A stretch of 7,609 nt of DNA from Gammaproteobacteria bacterium (lineage in GTDB: Bacteria > Pseudomonadota > Gammaproteobacteria > Chromatiales > Chromatiaceae), in NCBI GenBank assembly GCA_019136395.1, contig JAGVUH010000350.1, positions 1 through 7,609 on the forward strand, in the 5' to 3' direction. Numbering within the stretch: position 1 is the first letter of the stretch; each line of letters starts with the position of its first letter. Both the position numbers and the translations under genes were made by a program. Shown here piece after piece: positions 5,318-7,609 of the stretch. Under the pieces are notes generated by a model. It did no database searches. It saw only the letters and a list, made by a program, of their open reading frames with translations, and had not been told where the DNA came from.

Positions 5318-6490
5318 ATGAGTCAGGATTGGAGCCCGCTGGATCAGGGGGGGAACGAGACGGGTCCCAGGGCCGCCCTGCCGGGGCTGCATCAGTTCTG
5401 GATCAACTGTCTCATCGGGTTGGCGCCCCTCATCCTTTTGGTCTTCATGGTCGGCCTCTACCTCTGGGTCGAGCGGGAAAACTCCTATGCCGCCATGCAG
5501 GCCCATAATTACAGCGAACTGGTGGCGCAGGAATTGGGCAAGCGCGCCGCGCGGGTCCAGGAGGACCTGCGCCGCGTGATTCGCGATCCGGCCCTGCGTC
5601 AGGTCCTGCTGGCGGGCGATCCCCAGGCGCGGAGCGCCGAGGAGCAGCGCATGGCCGGCCGCATTCCCCTGGCCCTCCGGGTGCGACTGGTACCCAGTGC
5701 GCCGGCCGGGGGGGCCGAGGCCGAACCCGCCACCCCGGACCTCAGCATGGCCGGCAAGGACCTGGTCCATCGCGCGCGGCAGGAACGGGCCACGACCCCG
5801 GTGGAGGCCCATCTGGTCGGGCAGGACGGGATGCACCTGGCGGTGGCCGCGCCGGTTCTGGACGAGAACCAGGAGGGGGTGCTGGGCGTCGTGCATGTCG
5901 CCCTGCCGATGGCCCTGCTGCCCTTTCTCCAGGACGGGGGTCCCAAGTGGGGACAACTCCAGTTCCAGCAGCAGGTCGAGATCGAGGTCGCGACCCTGGA
6001 CGCCAAGGCTCGGTCACCGGCGCCCGACGCGGCGCCGAGTTTCTGGGTCAACGTCCCGGGCACCAGCCTGCGAGTCGCGGCCTGGATGACCCCCGAGTCG
6101 CTGCTTGCCCCCAAGCCCCTGTTCATCGCCCTGGGCGGTTACCTGCTGGTCATGGGCCTGATCGCCTTCCTCATGCGGCTGTTGCTTAACCGGCTGGAAC
6201 AGGCCCTGGCCGCCGATTTCGCCGGTCTGAGGGCCATGATCGAGGATGCCGCCAACACCTGGCCGATCCGCAAGATTCAGTCCCGGCTGGCGGAGACCCG
6301 GTCTCTGATGGAGGCGATCCGGCCGCTGCTCATCAGCCTGGCGGCGCTTCGTCGCCGCGTTGCCCAGTCCGGCGCCCGCCGCCCGGAGGAAGCGCTCCCA
6401 CCGATGCCGCCCGAGGATCTAGGCCCGAGCGATCTGGTCCTGGGTGATGTCCGGCCAGAGCGCCCTGGATCGGCGGACGGCGGTGAATGA
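5318..6490 (+). CDS. two-pass membrane protein resembling the N-terminal module of AlgC, without the phosphomutase domain
   Basis: This 390-residue protein has a short cytoplasmic start, a first membrane segment (about 28-50), a periplasmic region (about 51-264), a second membrane segment (about 266-290), and a cytoplasmic tail with a probable helical coiled-coil stretch (291-350) ending in an acidic, Pro-rich tail. The architecture is like a Cache-type sensor. The region RIPLALRVRLVP, followed by DLVHRAR, PVEAHLV and APV...GVLGVVHVALP, recalls the membrane-anchored N-terminal extension of long gammaproteobacterial AlgC (phosphomannomutase/phosphoglucomutase) proteins, and the locus between dut and argB is where Pseudomonas has algC. 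I compared from memory, not by alignment. The catalytic domain with its phosphoserine loop is absent here and downstream up to argB. AGGAGGT (5304-5310), 7 bases before the ATG, makes expression likely. Alternatively it is an independent membrane sensor. It starts 62 bp after dut. Confidence 0.6.
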   Translation: MSQDWSPLDQGGNETGPRAALPGLHQFWINCLIGLAPLILLVFMVGLYLWVERENSYAAMQAHNYSELVAQELGKRAARVQEDLRRVIRDPALRQVLLAGDPQARSAEEQRMAGRIPLALRVRLVPSAPAGGAEAEPATPDLSMAGKDLVHRARQERATTPVEAHLVGQDGMHLAVAAPVLDENQEGVLGVVHVALPMALLPFLQDGGPKWGQLQFQQQVEIEVATLDAKARSPAPDAAPSFWVNVPGTSLRVAAWMTPESLLAPKPLFIALGGYLLVMGLIAFLMRLLLNRLEQALAADFAGLRAMIEDAANTWPIRKIQSRLAETRSLMEAIRPLLISLAALRRRVAQSGARRPEEALPPMPPEDLGPSDLVLGDVRPERPGSADGGE

Positions 6491-6608
6491 CCGGGGACCG
6501 TTCAACCTGCCTGCCATCCGGAAAGGGCCGACCTTGAAGCTAGAGTTGGAAGGCGCCCCGGGCGTCTTCCACGCCAACTGGCAGGTGGCGGCGCGCCAGG
6601 CCCCGTGA
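6447..6608 (+). CDS. possible 53-residue small protein overlapping the membrane-protein gene
   Basis: An ATG at 6447 opens a 53-codon frame, in the +1 frame relative to the preceding gene, overlapping its last 44 bases and ending with TGA at 6606-6608. The product (MSGQSALDRR at the start, FHANWQVAARQAP at the end) contains a Trp and a short hydrophobic-alternating stretch, but I recognise no family. There is no good ribosome binding site, only coupling to the upstream gene. It could be a leftover of a lost downstream domain or chance; I saw no AlgC catalytic motif in it. Confidence 0.2.
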   Translation: MSGQSALDRRTAVNDRGPFNLPAIRKGPTLKLELEGAPGVFHANWQVAARQAP

Positions 6609-6673
6609 AAATGAAAGACCTTGCCGTGCCTGCCACGCCATCTGGCGTCCCAGCCGGCAATTCCAGCCAATGA

Positions 6674-7597
<924 letters not shown>

Positions 7598-7609
7598 CGC
7601 GCCAGGCGC

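Noticed and set aside
6611..6673. 20-codon ORF before argB as a leader peptide
   Set aside because: It has no run of Arg codons and no attenuator-like hairpin, and it ends well before the argB ribosome binding site.

Overview
The window is a high-GC stretch of a gammaproteobacterial chromosome. The gene order radC / coaBC / dut / (algC position) / argB, with rpmB-rpmG on the same strand as radC, resembles the order I remember from Pseudomonas, and the radC-rpmB-rpmG part also that of E. coli. The high GC and the protein sequences (L28, L33, Dut, ArgB) fit a free-living gammaproteobacterium, possibly one of the Chromatiales. The exact taxon is an inference and cannot be fixed from the sequence alone.

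Layout, left to right. (1) 1-425 (+): the 3' part of a DevA/LolD/MacB-like ABC exporter ATPase, cut by the window edge. (2) 695-1114 (+): a small lipoprotein of unknown role. (3) 1115-1557: a gene-free stretch holding an AT-rich patch, several DnaA-box-like sites and the rpmBG terminator. (4) 1558-1977 (-): rpmB-rpmG, ribosomal proteins L28 and L33, from a good sigma70 promoter at about 2048-2076. (5) 1978-2417: a second gene-free stretch with the promoter, a perfect 14-bp palindrome, DnaA-box-like sites and AT-rich patches. (6) 2418-3092 (-): radC. (7) 3093-3463: a gap with no recognised function. (8) 3464-4828 (+) coaBC (coenzyme A synthesis), overlapped by 4797-5255 (+) dut (dUTPase). (9) 5318-6490 (+): a two-pass membrane protein at the locus where Pseudomonas has algC. 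It resembles the N-terminal membrane module of long AlgC proteins but has no phosphohexomutase domain. (10) 6701-7597 (+): argB (arginine synthesis).

The most notable signal is at 1233-2352. The two gene-free stretches flanking rpmBG are mirror images of each other: each has three DnaA-box-like 9-mers in the same order, with nearly the same spacing (96/97 bp and 45/47 bp), plus a shared triplet-periodic and AT-rich block on the outer side. The symmetry centre lies near 1791, inside rpmB. Three of the boxes are exact TTATCCACA. This looks like a bipartite replication origin, or a DnaA-responsive control region, wrapped around a ribosomal protein operon. That reading is an inference from sequence only.

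The second point of interest is the apparent loss or separation of the AlgC catalytic domain between dut and argB. The remaining genes are ordinary housekeeping genes for translation, CoA, dUTP and arginine metabolism.
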